A stretch of DNA of 64,000 bases from Actinomadura litoris (GCF_009733595.1 NZ_WOFH01000005.1:62001-126000), one strand, 5' to 3'. Shown: positions 18,153 through 27,313, counted from the stretch's first letter. Program-made: numbers and translations. The notes: a model not told the origin generated them from the sequence alone.

Positions 18153-20867
18153 GTGAGTAACCCAAGCCGATACGGACCGGAATACGGAGACAGCCCGGGA
18201 AGGAGGGGTTCGCCCCGTCCCTCCTCATCGGGTGGGCCCGGCGCCGTGCCGCCCGGCGGTGCACCGCGCGGCGCCGTCCCCCCCGGAGGCGCGCCCCGTG
18301 GCGGGGCGCCGCGCGGCGGACCGCAGGCCGGTTCCCCGATGCCCGGCCGTGTCGCCCGCCCGGGAACGCGGCCCGGCGGACCCGGCGGACCTGGCGGACC
18401 TGGCGGACCTGGCGGCCCCGGCGGGCCTGGCGCGGCCCCCCAGCGCGGGGGAGCGCCCGGCGCTCGCCGGCGCGCTCCCAACGCTGTGCGCACCGGCCCG
18501 GGAGGGCCTGGTGGTCCGGGTGGACCCGGCGGTCCCGGCGGGCCTGGCGGCCCGGGTGGACGCGGCGGCCCCAGCGGTCCGAACGGCCCCGGAGGCCCCG
18601 GGGACGGCGGCGGCCGCGGACGGCGCGGCAAGCGGGCCGGCAAGCCGAAGAAGACCGGCTGGCGGCGGTACGTCCCGTCCTGGAAGATCGTGCTCGCCGT
18701 CTTCACCGTGCTGGTGCTCGGCATGGCCACGCTGGTCTTCGTCGCGTACCAGAACACCCCGATCCCGGACGAGGCGCAGCAGGACGCCGTCAAGCAGGAG
18801 TCGGTGATCTCCTACAAGGACGGGACGGCGTTCGCCCGGATCGGCACGCACCGCGAGAGCATCCCGCTGACCAAGGTCCCGCCGATCGTGCAGAACGCCG
18901 TGCTCGCGGCGGAGGACCGCAACTTCTGGCACGAGCCGGGCATCTCGCCGACCGGCGTCGCGCGCGCCCTGCTGAAGGCGGGGACCGGCGGCGACGTCGA
19001 GGGCGGCTCGACGATCACGCAGCAGCTCGCCCGCAACTACTTCCAGGGGCTCAGCCAGGACCGCACCATCAGCCGCAAGCTGAAGGAGATCCTGATCTCC
19101 ATCCGGGCGGGCCAGGAGTACGACAAGAAGAAGATCCTGGAGCTGTACCTCAACACCGTCGCGTTCGGTCGCTCGGCGTACGGCATCCAGGCGGCCTCCC
19201 GCGCCTACTTCCACACGACCGTCGACCACCTCAACGTGTCGCAGGCGGCGATGCTGGCGGCGATGATCCAGCGTCCGTACTACTTCGTGTCCTACGGCCA
19301 GAACAACAACCCGGCCAAGCAGGCGCTGATCCAGCGCTGGACCTACGTCCTGAACGGGATGGAGAAGGAAGGCTGGATCACCTCCGCCCAGCGCACGGCG
19401 GCGAGGTTCCCGAAGACCCAGAAGGCATGGAGCGACGTCAAGGGCGGCCCCCAGGTCGGGTACATGCAGGACCGGGTCATGGCGGAGCTGGACGACCTCC
19501 ACATCAGCAAGCAGGACGTCGAGACCGGCGGTCTGAAGATCACGACCACCTTCGACAAGGAGCTCCAGGACTACACCGCCACGGTGGTCAACCAGGTGAA
19601 GAAGGACTCGAACCTGGGCAAGGACATCCACTTCGGGCTCACCTCGATCGACCCGGCCACGGGTGGCGTGGTGGCCTCCTATGGCGGCCCGGACTACGCC
19701 AGACAGCAGTTCGACGACTCCTTCCAGGGCAGCGTCCAGCCGGGGTCCTCGTTCAAGCCGATCGTGCTGGCGACGGCGCTGGACCAGGGGGTCAGCCTCC
19801 AGACCACCATGGACGGCAGCTACCGCAGGGTGATCAACGGGACGCCGTTCACGAACGACAGCAAGGGTGAGAACGGCGTCTACAACCTCAAGGAGATGAC
19901 GGCGCAGTCCATCAACACGGCGTACGTCGAGCTGGGCCAGAAGGTCGGGCTCGACAAGGTCGCCGACATGGCGATCAAGATGGGCATGCCGTCCGACACC
20001 GAGAACCTGAAGAGCGGCTACACCAGCCTCCCGCTCGGTGTCATCAACGCCAGCTCCCTCACGATGGCCTCGGTCTACTCGACGTTCGCGTCGGAGGGCG
20101 TGTACCGCAGGCCGCATGTGATCGCCAAGATCGTCGACCGGAACGGCAAGCGCGTCAAGCTGCCCTGGGACAAGGACGACGGCAAGGGGAAGCGGGCGTT
20201 CACGACCGGCGTCGCGCGGGACGCGACGTCCGCGATGCGCGCGGTCGTCACCACCGGTACCGGTAAGGCGGCGAGCCTCGGCGCGCGTCCGGTGGCGGGC
20301 AAGACGGGTACCACCGACCAGAACAAGTCGGCCTGGTTCGTCGGGTACACCCCGGAACTCTCGACGTCGGTCGCGATGTGGCGCGAGGACAAGCGCAAGG
20401 TGCGGCAGTCGCTGGTCGGCATCGGCGGCTACAGCCAGATCTACGGTGGCACCGTCCCGGCCAAGGTGTTCAGGCTCTTCATGACGAAGGCGCTGGAGGG
20501 CCGGGACATCACCCAGTTCGGCGCGCCCGTCAACGGCGGCAGCATGGCGCCGTGGGCCGTGGCCAAGCCGACGCCCACGCCGACGACCACGCCGACGCCG
20601 ACGACCACGCCGACCTGCACCCGCCCCGGGCAGCAGCCGCAGCAGCCGAACGCGCGCCCGTGCCAGTCGCAGTCGCCCACCACCCCGACGGAGACGCCGA
20701 CGACCACGACGCCGGCGAAGGTGCCGTGCGACAAGTTCCACATGCCGCTCGGCTGCGACCCCAACCTTCCGCCCGACGGGGAGGACATCGAATGGTGGTG
20801 CCAGCAGGGCCACCAGGACCACCCGAGGTGCCGGGAAACGGGCCCGGGCGGCCCGAACGGCCACTGA
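18153..20867 (+). CDS. Class A penicillin-binding protein, second of tandem pair
   Basis: A 904-residue paralogue of the preceding gene. Residues 1-169 are a cytoplasmic head of Pro/Gly repeats (GGPGGPGGPGG). A membrane helix is at about 178-199. The GT51 domain has Glu254 (AAEDRNFWHEPG) and GGSTITQQLARNYF; the transpeptidase has S532-SFK, S586-IN and K717-TGTTD. The tail is Thr/Pro-rich and ends in a short Cys-rich segment (VPCDKFHMPLGCDPN and WWCQQGHQDHPRC). It follows its paralogue by 399 bases with the same start context and is closed by a strong terminator. Confidence 0.95.
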   Translation: MSNPSRYGPEYGDSPGRRGSPRPSSSGGPGAVPPGGAPRGAVPPGGAPRGGAPRGGPQAGSPMPGRVARPGTRPGGPGGPGGPGGPGGPGGPGAAPQRGGAPGARRRAPNAVRTGPGGPGGPGGPGGPGGPGGPGGRGGPSGPNGPGGPGDGGGRGRRGKRAGKPKKTGWRRYVPSWKIVLAVFTVLVLGMATLVFVAYQNTPIPDEAQQDAVKQESVISYKDGTAFARIGTHRESIPLTKVPPIVQNAVLAAEDRNFWHEPGISPTGVARALLKAGTGGDVEGGSTITQQLARNYFQGLSQDRTISRKLKEILISIRAGQEYDKKKILELYLNTVAFGRSAYGIQAASRAYFHTTVDHLNVSQAAMLAAMIQRPYYFVSYGQNNNPAKQALIQRWTYVLNGMEKEGWITSAQRTAARFPKTQKAWSDVKGGPQVGYMQDRVMAELDDLHISKQDVETGGLKITTTFDKELQDYTATVVNQVKKDSNLGKDIHFGLTSIDPATGGVVASYGGPDYARQQFDDSFQGSVQPGSSFKPIVLATALDQGVSLQTTMDGSYRRVINGTPFTNDSKGENGVYNLKEMTAQSINTAYVELGQKVGLDKVADMAIKMGMPSDTENLKSGYTSLPLGVINASSLTMASVYSTFASEGVYRRPHVIAKIVDRNGKRVKLPWDKDDGKGKRAFTTGVARDATSAMRAVVTTGTGKAASLGARPVAGKTGTTDQNKSAWFVGYTPELSTSVAMWREDKRKVRQSLVGIGGYSQIYGGTVPAKVFRLFMTKALEGRDITQFGAPVNGGSMAPWAVAKPTPTPTTTPTPTTTPTCTRPGQQPQQPNARPCQSQSPTTPTETPTTTTPAKVPCDKFHMPLGCDPNLPPDGEDIEWWCQQGHQDHPRCRETGPGGPNGH

Positions 20868-20900
20868 CGGCGCCGTAGGAACCGACAGCGCCGTGGGAGC

Positions 20901-20936
20901 GGCCCGGAACCCGCACGGGTTCCGGGCCTTTCCCTT
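20901..20936 (+). terminator. Intrinsic terminator after the second PBP gene
   Basis: GGCCCGGAACCCG pairs perfectly with CGGGTTCCGGGCC around a 2-base centre and is followed by TTTCCCTTT. Confidence 0.9.
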
Positions 20937-21001
20937 TGCCCGGACGATCTCGGCGCCCGTGTGGGCGCGGGCGCCGGTGATCGGCCAATAGTCTGCTGTC
21001 C

Positions 21002-22447
21002 ATGTCGTCCTCTTCGGAAAGGCTCGGTTCGTCCACCGCCGGCACCGGCGGCGACGGGGTGGACGGACGCGGGCGACTCGCGAGGCTGGCCCCCGTCCTC
21101 ACCGGCGTGACGGCCCTTGTGTGCGCGCTGGGCTGGTTGCAGAAACAGCCGTGCGCGACGACGAGGTTCGACTTCGTGAAGACCACGACGCGGGCCTGCT
21201 ACACCGACGTCTATCCGCTCTATTACGTGCGCGGGCTGAACGACGGCAAGGTGCCCTACTTCGACTCGTTCGACGTCGCCGGATCCGATATCCACCACGT
21301 GGAGTATCCGGTGCTGAGCGGCGGATTCATGCAGGTGGTCGCGTGGCTCGTCCGTCCGTTCGGGGTGGACGAGCGGGGGATGGCGTTCTACCACGTCACC
21401 GCGCTCCTGCTCGCGCTGCTGGCGATGGCGGCCGTGCTGGCGACGGCGTACGCGGCCGGGCGCCGCTCCCTCCGGGTCGGGTTGATGGTCGCGCTGTCGC
21501 CCGCGCTGCTGCTGACCGCGTACATCAACTGGGATCTGCTGGCCGTGGCGTTGTCGGCGCTGGCACTGGCGGCGTGGTCGGCGCGCCGCCCCGCGCTCGC
21601 GGGCGCGCTGCTGGGGTTCGCCATCGCGGCGAAGTTCTATCCGCTGCTGTTCCTCGGGCCGCTCGTTCTGTTGTGCGTGCGCGCGGGCCAGTGGCGCGCG
21701 ATGGGACGCATGCTCGCCGGGACGGCCGGCGCGTGGCTGCTCGTGAATCTGCCCGTCATGCTCTTCGCCTGGGACGGCTGGAAGGAGTTCTATATCTTCA
21801 GCCAGCAACGCGGCGTCGACTGGGGCTCGATCTTCTTCTTCCTCCAGGACCACGGAATGAAGGGATTGGACGACACCGACCACCTCAACATGCTCGGCAC
21901 GGGCACGTTCCTGGTCCTCGCCGCCGGAATCGCCGTGCTGACGTTGGCGGCGCCGCGCCGTCCGCGGCTCCCCCAGGTGATGTTCCTTGTGCTGGTCGCG
22001 TTCATGCTTCCGAACAAGGTCTGGTCGCCGCAGTATGTGCTGTGGCTGTTGCCGCTCGCCGTTCTGGCCCGTCCGAAGCTTCCGGCTTTCGTGCTGTGGC
22101 AGGCCGGTGAGGTCGTCTACTTCTTCGGTATCTGGTGGTACCTGTTGTCGGTGTCCAGCCAGGTGCCGGGGTCCGATCTGGGCGGCACCGTCTCCGCGGT
22201 CCTCAGCCTTGACGCCCCGGAGGGCGGGATCAGCCACGACGTCTACGGACTCGCCCTGCTGGCGCGTTTCGTGACCGTTCTGCTGCTGGCGTCGCTGGTC
22301 GTGTGGGACATCCTGCGGCCGTCCGGCGACCCCGTCCGGGCGGACGAGGTGGACGACCCCGCCGGGGGTTTCCTGGACGGCGCGCGGGACGTCATCTCGC
22401 TCGGCCGCCGGCTCGGTCCCCGCCGCGCGGCCGTCCCGGCGCTCTGA
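21002..22447 (+). CDS. GT87-type membrane mannosyltransferase-like protein
   Basis: A 481-residue polytopic protein with about ten hydrophobic helices and a periplasm-facing segment DVYPLYYVRGLNDGKVPYFD, with an EYP motif (HHVEYPVLSGGFMQ). This matches the DUF2029/GT87 family that uses polyprenyl-phosphate sugars to glycosylate lipids (for example PimE in mycobacteria) or proteins. The Asp in the first large loop is the presumed catalytic base by family analogy. ATG 21002 follows the PBP terminator by about 65 bases, so it is an independent unit. Confidence 0.85.
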   Translation: MSSSSERLGSSTAGTGGDGVDGRGRLARLAPVLTGVTALVCALGWLQKQPCATTRFDFVKTTTRACYTDVYPLYYVRGLNDGKVPYFDSFDVAGSDIHHVEYPVLSGGFMQVVAWLVRPFGVDERGMAFYHVTALLLALLAMAAVLATAYAAGRRSLRVGLMVALSPALLLTAYINWDLLAVALSALALAAWSARRPALAGALLGFAIAAKFYPLLFLGPLVLLCVRAGQWRAMGRMLAGTAGAWLLVNLPVMLFAWDGWKEFYIFSQQRGVDWGSIFFFLQDHGMKGLDDTDHLNMLGTGTFLVLAAGIAVLTLAAPRRPRLPQVMFLVLVAFMLPNKVWSPQYVLWLLPLAVLARPKLPAFVLWQAGEVVYFFGIWWYLLSVSSQVPGSDLGGTVSAVLSLDAPEGGISHDVYGLALLARFVTVLLLASLVVWDILRPSGDPVRADEVDDPAGGFLDGARDVISLGRRLGPRRAAVPAL

Positions 22448-22492
22448 CCAGGCGGCCCAACCGGATCAGGCGGCCGAGGCGGGACAGCCGGC

Positions 22493-23422
22493 TCAGGCGC
22501 GCAATGCTTCGGCGAACCATGCGAACGCCGGTGTCAGCGTCGGCGGCACCGGCCAGCCGTTGATGATGGCGAGCAACTGCCAGTAGCGCTCGGCCCGGCG
22601 GTCGTTGCCGATCTCGATCCGGGCCGGCAGGTCGCGCCTGAACTCCGGCCCGTCCTGCTCGTTCAGCACGGCGGCATAGGCGCCGGCCAGTTCGTCGGCG
22701 ACGGGACGCGCGGACGCGGCGTCGGGCGCGATGCCCGCCGCGATCGCCTCCTCGACCTTGCGCCGGGTGAGTTCGGTGAGTTCCGCCCAGACGCCCTGGT
22801 CCCGGCCTTCCTCGGGCATCGCGTCCGCCTGGTGCTCGGCCATCCGCCGCACGGACGCGCGGAAGTCCGGGTCGCCGACCAGTTCGGCCAGCTCCACCCA
22901 GGCGTCGACCTGCTCGGGCTCGGGGTCGTCGGGCAACTCCGGCAGCGCGGACCGCATCCTGGCCGCGAAGCCGGGGTCCACGTCGAGGCCCGCAAAGGAC
23001 GCGTCGACGAAGTCGGTGATGATCCGCCGCCGCTCCTCGGCGGACAGTTTGGCGAGCTCGTGCATGAGTTCCATCTCCTCGGGACTGGACCGGAGTTCGG
23101 CGACGGCCCGCAGCACCGCGCGGCGCATCCGGAGGGTGCGGATCTGCGCGTCGAGCGCGTCGGCGTGGGCCGCAGCGACCTCGCCGACCGTGATCTCGCG
23201 TGCCAGCAGCCGCTGGACGGTCGCGAGGTCGACGCCGAGGTCGCGGAGTGTGCGGACCAGGTCGAGCCGGGCCGCCGCCGCCGGGTCGTACAGCCGGTAT
23301 CCGGCCGACGTCCGGCAGGTCGGCGGCACCACGCCGGAGTCGGAGTAGAACCGGATCGTGCGGACGGAGAGGCCCGTCCGACGTGCCAGTTCCCCGATCG
23401 TGTAGAGGGTGCTGCCGTCCAT
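22493..23422 (-). CDS. MerR family transcriptional regulator
   Basis: A 309-residue protein. The N-terminal MerR helix-turn-helix is clear (YTIGELARRTGLSVRTIRFY, then GYRLYDPAAAARLDLV) and a linker coiled coil follows to about residue 110. The remaining 200 residues form a mostly helical effector domain without Cys clusters, so a drug-like or organic ligand is more likely than a metal. It converges with the GT87 gene and has no obvious target gene beside it, apart from itself. Confidence 0.92.
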   Translation of the reverse strand: MDGSTLYTIGELARRTGLSVRTIRFYSDSGVVPPTCRTSAGYRLYDPAAAARLDLVRTLRDLGVDLATVQRLLAREITVGEVAAAHADALDAQIRTLRMRRAVLRAVAELRSSPEEMELMHELAKLSAEERRRIITDFVDASFAGLDVDPGFAARMRSALPELPDDPEPEQVDAWVELAELVGDPDFRASVRRMAEHQADAMPEEGRDQGVWAELTELTRRKVEEAIAAGIAPDAASARPVADELAGAYAAVLNEQDGPEFRRDLPARIEIGNDRRAERYWQLLAIINGWPVPPTLTPAFAWFAEALRA

Positions 23423-23482
23423 GTCCCCTTACCTTGCGGCCTCCAGCGGGTGGAGACTCAAGCACCGATAACGCGAAAAGCA

Positions 23483-23514
23483 GAGAGCGCGTACGGAGGA
23501 CCGTACGCGCTCTC
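23483..23514 (-). terminator. Intrinsic terminator of the 23.6-24.1 kb gene
   Basis: A perfect 14-bp stem (GAGAGCGCGTACGG with CCGTACGCGCTCTC) and 4-base loop, followed on the minus strand by TGCTTTTCGC. It separates the hypothetical gene from merR, both on the minus strand. Confidence 0.88.
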
Positions 23515-23613
23515 CCCGGATGCCCCGTCGGACGTCCCGCCGTATCCCGGGGCGGGCCGTCCGGCCGGATCCGAGTCATCCGCCCTGGGCGCCCCCAGGA
23601 TCGGCCGTCGCCA

Positions 23614-24075
23614 TCAGGCGACTCGCGTCGGGTCGTCGATGGTGGGGAAGCCGCCCTCGCGGTGGGCGCGCCGCACGTCCTTGACGTACTCGCGGGTGAA
23701 CATCGCCGACAGCGTCGCGATCCCGCCGCGGTGGACGCGGATCTCCGCGTGCCGCATCTCGCCCTTGATCACGACGCGGCGGCCCGCGCCGCCCCGCCCG
23801 GTCCAGTCCTTGACGCGGCCCCGCCCGGCGAAGCGCAGGTCCCAGTGGTCGATGTTCGCGTCCTCGGGCACCAGGAGCTTGAGCATCGAGTGGTCCAGGT
23901 CGACGTCGATCTCGATGTCGCCGTCTCCGATCAGCGGCGACCGCAGGTCGAGGACGACCGAGCCGCGGCGGCCGCGCACCTCGAAGGCGCGGGCCTCCGT
24001 CCAGGAGCCGAGCTTCTTGACCGACCTGTAGTGGGTGTGGACGCGGACGGGGAGGGTGGTGGGCGTGGTGTCCAT
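23614..24075 (-). CDS. Conserved-type protein of unknown function
   Basis: A 153-residue soluble protein starting at MDTTPTTLP. It has alternating beta-strand patterns (AFEVRGRRGSVVLDLRSPLI, DIEIDVDLDHSMLKLLVPED) resembling the beta-helical C-terminal domain of LiaF/DUF1707-type stress proteins, without membrane segments. That likeness is inference only. An AT-rich inverted repeat about 60-80 bases upstream probably regulates it, and it has its own terminator, so it is monocistronic. Confidence 0.7.
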   Translation of the reverse strand: MDTTPTTLPVRVHTHYRSVKKLGSWTEARAFEVRGRRGSVVLDLRSPLIGDGDIEIDVDLDHSMLKLLVPEDANIDHWDLRFAGRGRVKDWTGRGGAGRRVVIKGEMRHAEIRVHRGGIATLSAMFTREYVKDVRRAHREGGFPTIDDPTRVA

Positions 24076-24136
24076 CTCGGTCTTCCTTCCGGAATCGGGC
24101 AACTACCTCGCGCACAGAGTCACTCTTGCCATGAGT

Positions 24137-24153
24137 CTCTCTAAAAAAGAGAG
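24137..24153. promoter_or_regulatory. Inverted-repeat operator upstream of the 23.6-24.1 kb gene
   Basis: CTCTCT-AAAAA-AGAGAG, a perfect 6-bp inverted repeat in a locally AT-rich stretch, flanked by AGT and, two bases further out, ACT. Position -62 to -78 from the ATG at 24075 suits a promoter-bound repressor or activator. No regulator gene is adjacent. Confidence 0.55.
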
Positions 24154-24298
24154 TAACTAGAACAGAGAGGATCGTCAACAGGGAAGGCGGGCGTGCGCGC
24201 GCCAAGAAGGATCGACCCAGGTCTTCGCGTCACCAACGATCCGAGCGGACGCCGGTGTGCGAGCATCGAGCCGCATGCGCGGAGCGGCGGGAGAGGGT

Positions 24299-24766
24299 GT
24301 GAACGCGGACCGGGCGATGGACGAACTGCTCACCGAACGGCTGAGGCCGGGCGTCTACCAGTGGCGCGCGGTCCCGGCATCCGGCGCGGTGGGCGGCGGC
24401 GGCTGGGCGGGACGGGCGGAGGAGGCGGGCTGGCGCGCGTTCCATCTGGACGGACGGCGCGTCCGCGACAAGGAGGCGTTCCTACGGCTGTGCGCCGAGG
24501 TCTTCGCGTTCCCCGAGTGGTTCGGCGGCAACTGGGACGCGCTGGAGGACTGCCTGGCCGACCTCTCGTGGGCGCCCGCGCGCGCCGGCTACGTGGTGCT
24601 GTACGAGTCGTGGGCCGAGTTGGCCGAGGCCGACCAGTGCTCCTTCCGGACGGTCCTGGACGTGTTCGCCGACGCGGTGGAGGCATGGCGGGACACCCCC
24701 ACCCCCATGACGGTGCTGCTGCCGAGCGTGGGCGTGGAGGTGGCGGGCGTTCCCCGGCTCGCCTGA
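24299..24766 (+). CDS. Barstar family protein
   Basis: About 155 residues. The core is a barstar fold: FHLDGRRVRDKEAFLRLCAE, then FPEWFGGNWDALEDCLADL, which is the family signature, then YVVLYESWAELAE. Barstar inhibits the RNase barnase; many actinobacterial homologues have no RNase neighbour, and none is visible here. The start is uncertain: GTG 24299 lies right after GGGAGAGG, ATG 24317 (MDELLTERL) is also possible, and an ATG at 24275 lacks a ribosome site. Confidence 0.8.
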   Translation: MNADRAMDELLTERLRPGVYQWRAVPASGAVGGGGWAGRAEEAGWRAFHLDGRRVRDKEAFLRLCAEVFAFPEWFGGNWDALEDCLADLSWAPARAGYVVLYESWAELAEADQCSFRTVLDVFADAVEAWRDTPTPMTVLLPSVGVEVAGVPRLA

Positions 24767-24767
24767 G

Positions 24768-24806
24768 CCGTCAGACCGTCAGACCGTCAGAACGTCAGGT
24801 CGTCAG
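24768..24806. repeat. 8-bp direct repeats between convergent genes
   Basis: Five tandem 8-bp units: CCGTCAGA three times, then ACGTCAGG and TCGTCAG. They fill the 36-base gap between the barstar-like gene and the DUF4190 gene and run into the stop codon of the latter. Confidence 0.8.
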
Positions 24807-25192
24807 TAGGTGGACGAGTCGTGGTTGATGCTCCAGATCGCCGCGCCGTAGAAGCCGACGATGACGATCCAGTAGAGGAGCCCGAGCACCGCGAAGATGT
24901 AGCCGAGGACGAGCCCGGTGGTCGCCATGCCGCCGCCCGCCTCCCCGGTGCGCTTGATCTGCCCGTGCGCGACGTGGCCGAAGATGACGGCCGCGGCGGA
25001 GAACACGACCCCGCCGCAGGTCAGGACGCCGATGATGCCGAGCACCATCGAGGCGACGGCCATGCCGTTGTTGCGCGGGACCACCGGCGGTCCGCCGCCG
25101 TAGTAGTGGTGCTGCACGGGGGGCTGCTGGTAGTGCTGGCCGTAGGGATCCGACCCGTAACCGCCGTACGGGTCGTAGGGGGGTTGTGCCAT
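24803..25192 (-). CDS. DUF4190 domain membrane protein
   Basis: A 129-residue protein with a Tyr/Pro/Gly-rich cytoplasmic head (AQPPYDPYGGYGSDPYGQ) and two hydrophobic hairpin segments (MAVASMVLGIIGVLTCGG and a final long helix), the usual DUF4190 pattern with GHVAHGQIKRTGE between them. Function unknown; such proteins are common in actinomycetes. ATG 25192 gives the Tyr/Pro-rich head; longer versions have no support. Confidence 0.85.
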   Translation of the reverse strand: MAQPPYDPYGGYGSDPYGQHYQQPPVQHHYYGGGPPVVPRNNGMAVASMVLGIIGVLTCGGVVFSAAAVIFGHVAHGQIKRTGEAGGGMATTGLVLGYIFAVLGLLYWIVIVGFYGAAIWSINHDSSTY

Positions 25193-25522
25193 GGCTTCCC
25201 GATCGGTCGCGCGCCCGCCGTCGCAAGGGTGCCGCACGTGCGCTGAGTGCTGGGATTTCGATTGTGTCGGCGTGGTCGAAGCCCGAATGACGTCGCCACA
25301 AGGATGATCCTCGCACTTTTAGATGCCCGAAGATCCAGTCCGGTTCCCGGTGGCTCCCAGGTCGGTGCGGGCTTCGGCCCGGTCAGGGCTCGACCGGGGC
25401 GGCGGCTCGGGCCGGCCGAGCGCCGACGCGGCCGTGGCTCCAGCCCGTTGAAGGACCGGTCCGGTGGGGGGTTCGGCACGGCGAGAGAGATCAGCCCGAG
25501 CCCATGGAAGCCCGGCTCGGGG
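25193..25522. other. Intergenic region upstream of the DUF4190 gene
   Basis: 330 bases between two minus-strand genes. No convincing gene or repeat; it must contain the promoter for the DUF4190 gene. Confidence 0.4.
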
Positions 25523-26293
25523 TCAGCCCAGGTTGGCGCGCAGCCAGGAGATGTCCTCGGCGTGCCCCGCCGCCGGGGTCTCCACGACGACGGGCGCGGC
25601 GGCCGCCCTGACCACCGACAGGATGAGGTCGGTGTCGATCTTGCCGGTGCCGAGGTTGGCGTGCCGGTCGGCGCCCGACCCGAACGCGTCGCGGCTGTCG
25701 TTGCAGTGCACGAGGTCGATGCGTCCGGTGATGGCCTTGATCCGGTCGACCGCGTCGATGAGCTCCTCGCCCGCCGCGTGTGCGTGGCAGGTGTCGAGGC
25801 AGAAGCCGAGCTTGCCGTCGAGGCCGTCCACGCCCGACAGCACCTCCCACAGCCGGGAGATCCGGTCGAACCTGCGCGCCATCGCGTTGCCGCCGCCCGC
25901 GGTGTTCTCGATGTAGACCGGGATCGGGCACTCGACCCGCTCGAACACCTTGCGCCAGTTCTCGAACCCCAGCTCGGGGTCGTCGTCCTTCAGCACGTGG
26001 CCGCCGTGCACGATCAGCGCCTTCGCGCCGATCGACGCCGCCGCCTCCAGCTGCTGCGTCAGGTTCTTGCGGCTCGGTATGCGGATCCGGTTGTTGGAGG
26101 TCGCCACGTTGATCGTGTACGGCGCGTGGACGTACACCTCGACGCCCGACCCGGCCAGCGCCTCGACGCCCTCGGGCAGGACGGGCTTCTTCCAGCCCTG
26201 CGGGTCGCCCAGGAAGAACTGGACGACGTCCGCGCCGATGGCACGCGCGTTGTCGAGCGGGTTGGTCTGGTCGACGTGGGCTCCGATGCGCAT
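25523..26293 (-). CDS. nfo: Deoxyribonuclease IV (AP endonuclease, Nfo type)
   Basis: A 256-residue TIM-barrel endonuclease that cuts 5' of abasic sites in base excision repair. Zinc-ligand signatures are visible: [18 protein letters not shown], the Glu in [23 protein letters not shown] and [16 protein letters not shown], ending with [12 protein letters not shown] 26293 (MRIGAHVDQ) is the family start; an upstream ATG adds ten residues. Slightly shorter than E. coli Nfo, as usual for actinobacteria. Confidence 0.92.
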   Translation of the reverse strand: MRIGAHVDQTNPLDNARAIGADVVQFFLGDPQGWKKPVLPEGVEALAGSGVEVYVHAPYTINVATSNNRIRIPSRKNLTQQLEAAASIGAKALIVHGGHVLKDDDPELGFENWRKVFERVECPIPVYIENTAGGGNAMARRFDRISRLWEVLSGVDGLDGKLGFCLDTCHAHAAGEELIDAVDRIKAITGRIDLVHCNDSRDAFGSGADRHANLGTGKIDTDLILSVVRAAAAPVVVETPAAGHAEDISWLRANLG

Positions 26294-26403
26294 GACACCG
26301 AGGTTAGCCGCGACGTCCGACATCCACGCCCGGATCCCGACCGGATCAGGGGCCGATCAGGGGCCGGGCGAGGGCCGGACGGGTCGGACGGGTCGGACGG
26401 GGG

Positions 26404-26703
26404 TCAGACGGTGAAGCCGCCGTGGCTGAGGGCGAAGCCGCCGCCGACGAAGGCGGTGACCATCCCGATGACGTTCAGCCAGCGCTCGTTGGTGGTCGCC
26501 GAGATGAGCTGGGAGTAGAGCGCGAGCGGCAGGCCGATCACGGCCGCGAGCGCCCCGAAGAAGTGCGAGGCCGGGATCGAGCCGAGGATCAGGGCGGCGA
26601 CCCCGATCGTGATGGCCGCCACCGCCAGCGCGTTCTCCAGCGGATGGCGGTCGGCGTCGAGGTCGACGGCGGCCTGCTCTCGCCCGGCTGCCTCCTGTGA
26701 CAT
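26404..26703 (-). CDS. Small membrane protein, function unknown
   Basis: A 99-residue protein with three hydrophobic helices (LAVAAITIGVAALILGSI, FFGALAAVIGLPLALYSQL, VIGMVTAFVGGGFAL) after a charged 25-residue head. ATG 26703 is chosen since the segment upstream is non-coding in character. Similar small proteins accompany DNA-repair or cell-wall genes in actinomycetes, but no function can be assigned. Confidence 0.72.
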   Translation of the reverse strand: MSQEAAGREQAAVDLDADRHPLENALAVAAITIGVAALILGSIPASHFFGALAAVIGLPLALYSQLISATTNERWLNVIGMVTAFVGGGFALSHGGFTV

Positions 26704-26898
26704 CGGGTCCCTCCTCCAGATCGTGGCGAGCACGTCCGGCGCCGGCGGCGCGCCTGCGGCCGGACGGGTCGTCGCTAGAGGATTCCCAGGGGATCCATAG
26801 ATCAACCTGCGTGCTCGTGCGGAAAATGTCGGCGGCACCCGGTAACGTCGAACATGGTTTCGAAAGGTGCCCGCGAGCGGCCGAGCGGAGGCGAGGCG

Positions 26899-27066
26899 AT
26901 GAACAAGAGCGAGCTGGGGATCATCGGTGACGCGGAGCTCGTCGAGGAGTTGTCGCTGCTGACGACCCAGACGGCCCGGATGCGCGCCCGCATGGCCGAC
27001 ATCATGGCCGAGCTGGAACGCCGTCGCTGCGCCAGATCCCCCCATCCCACCGGCGCGAGACGCTGA
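26899..27066 (+). CDS. Small helical protein, hypothetical
   Basis: A 55-residue protein starting at ATG 26899 with GGAGGCGAGG ahead of it. It is predicted to be one or two charged helices (DAELVEELSLLTTQTARMRA, then MADIMAELERRR) with a coiled-coil look and a basic tail. No family recognised. The good ribosome site and the amphipathic pattern are the support. Confidence 0.5.
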   Translation: MNKSELGIIGDAELVEELSLLTTQTARMRARMADIMAELERRRCARSPHPTGARR

Positions 27067-27313
27067 CGCGGGCCGCCTCCGGGCACCGGTCCGGCGCCCG
27101 CGGCGGGTGCGGCCCGGCGCTCGCGGCCGGTGCGGGCCGGAGGCCGCCGAGGGGGCGAAACGGCTCGTACGCTGCTGACAGTTGGTAGCCTGTATCGGTC
27201 TCGCGGCGGGCGCGTCCGGCGAATCCGGATCCGGCGCCACCGCGGGAGACGCAACAGCCCTCCTGTCACGGAGAGACCGTGACCGCACCAGTCCAGAGGA
27301 GGTAGGGACCAGC

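Noticed and set aside
17860..18156. 98-codon frame between the PBP genes
   Set aside because: Arg/Pro-rich, no ribosome site, and it covers the duplicated leader of the second PBP gene.
24299..24766. Toxin-antitoxin pair around the barstar-like gene
   Set aside because: Neither neighbour has RNase or toxin features.
26341..26403. Short direct repeats (GATCAGGGGCC, GGTCGGACG) between nfo and the membrane protein gene
   Set aside because: Short imperfect GC-rich repeats common in this genome type; no distinct structure.
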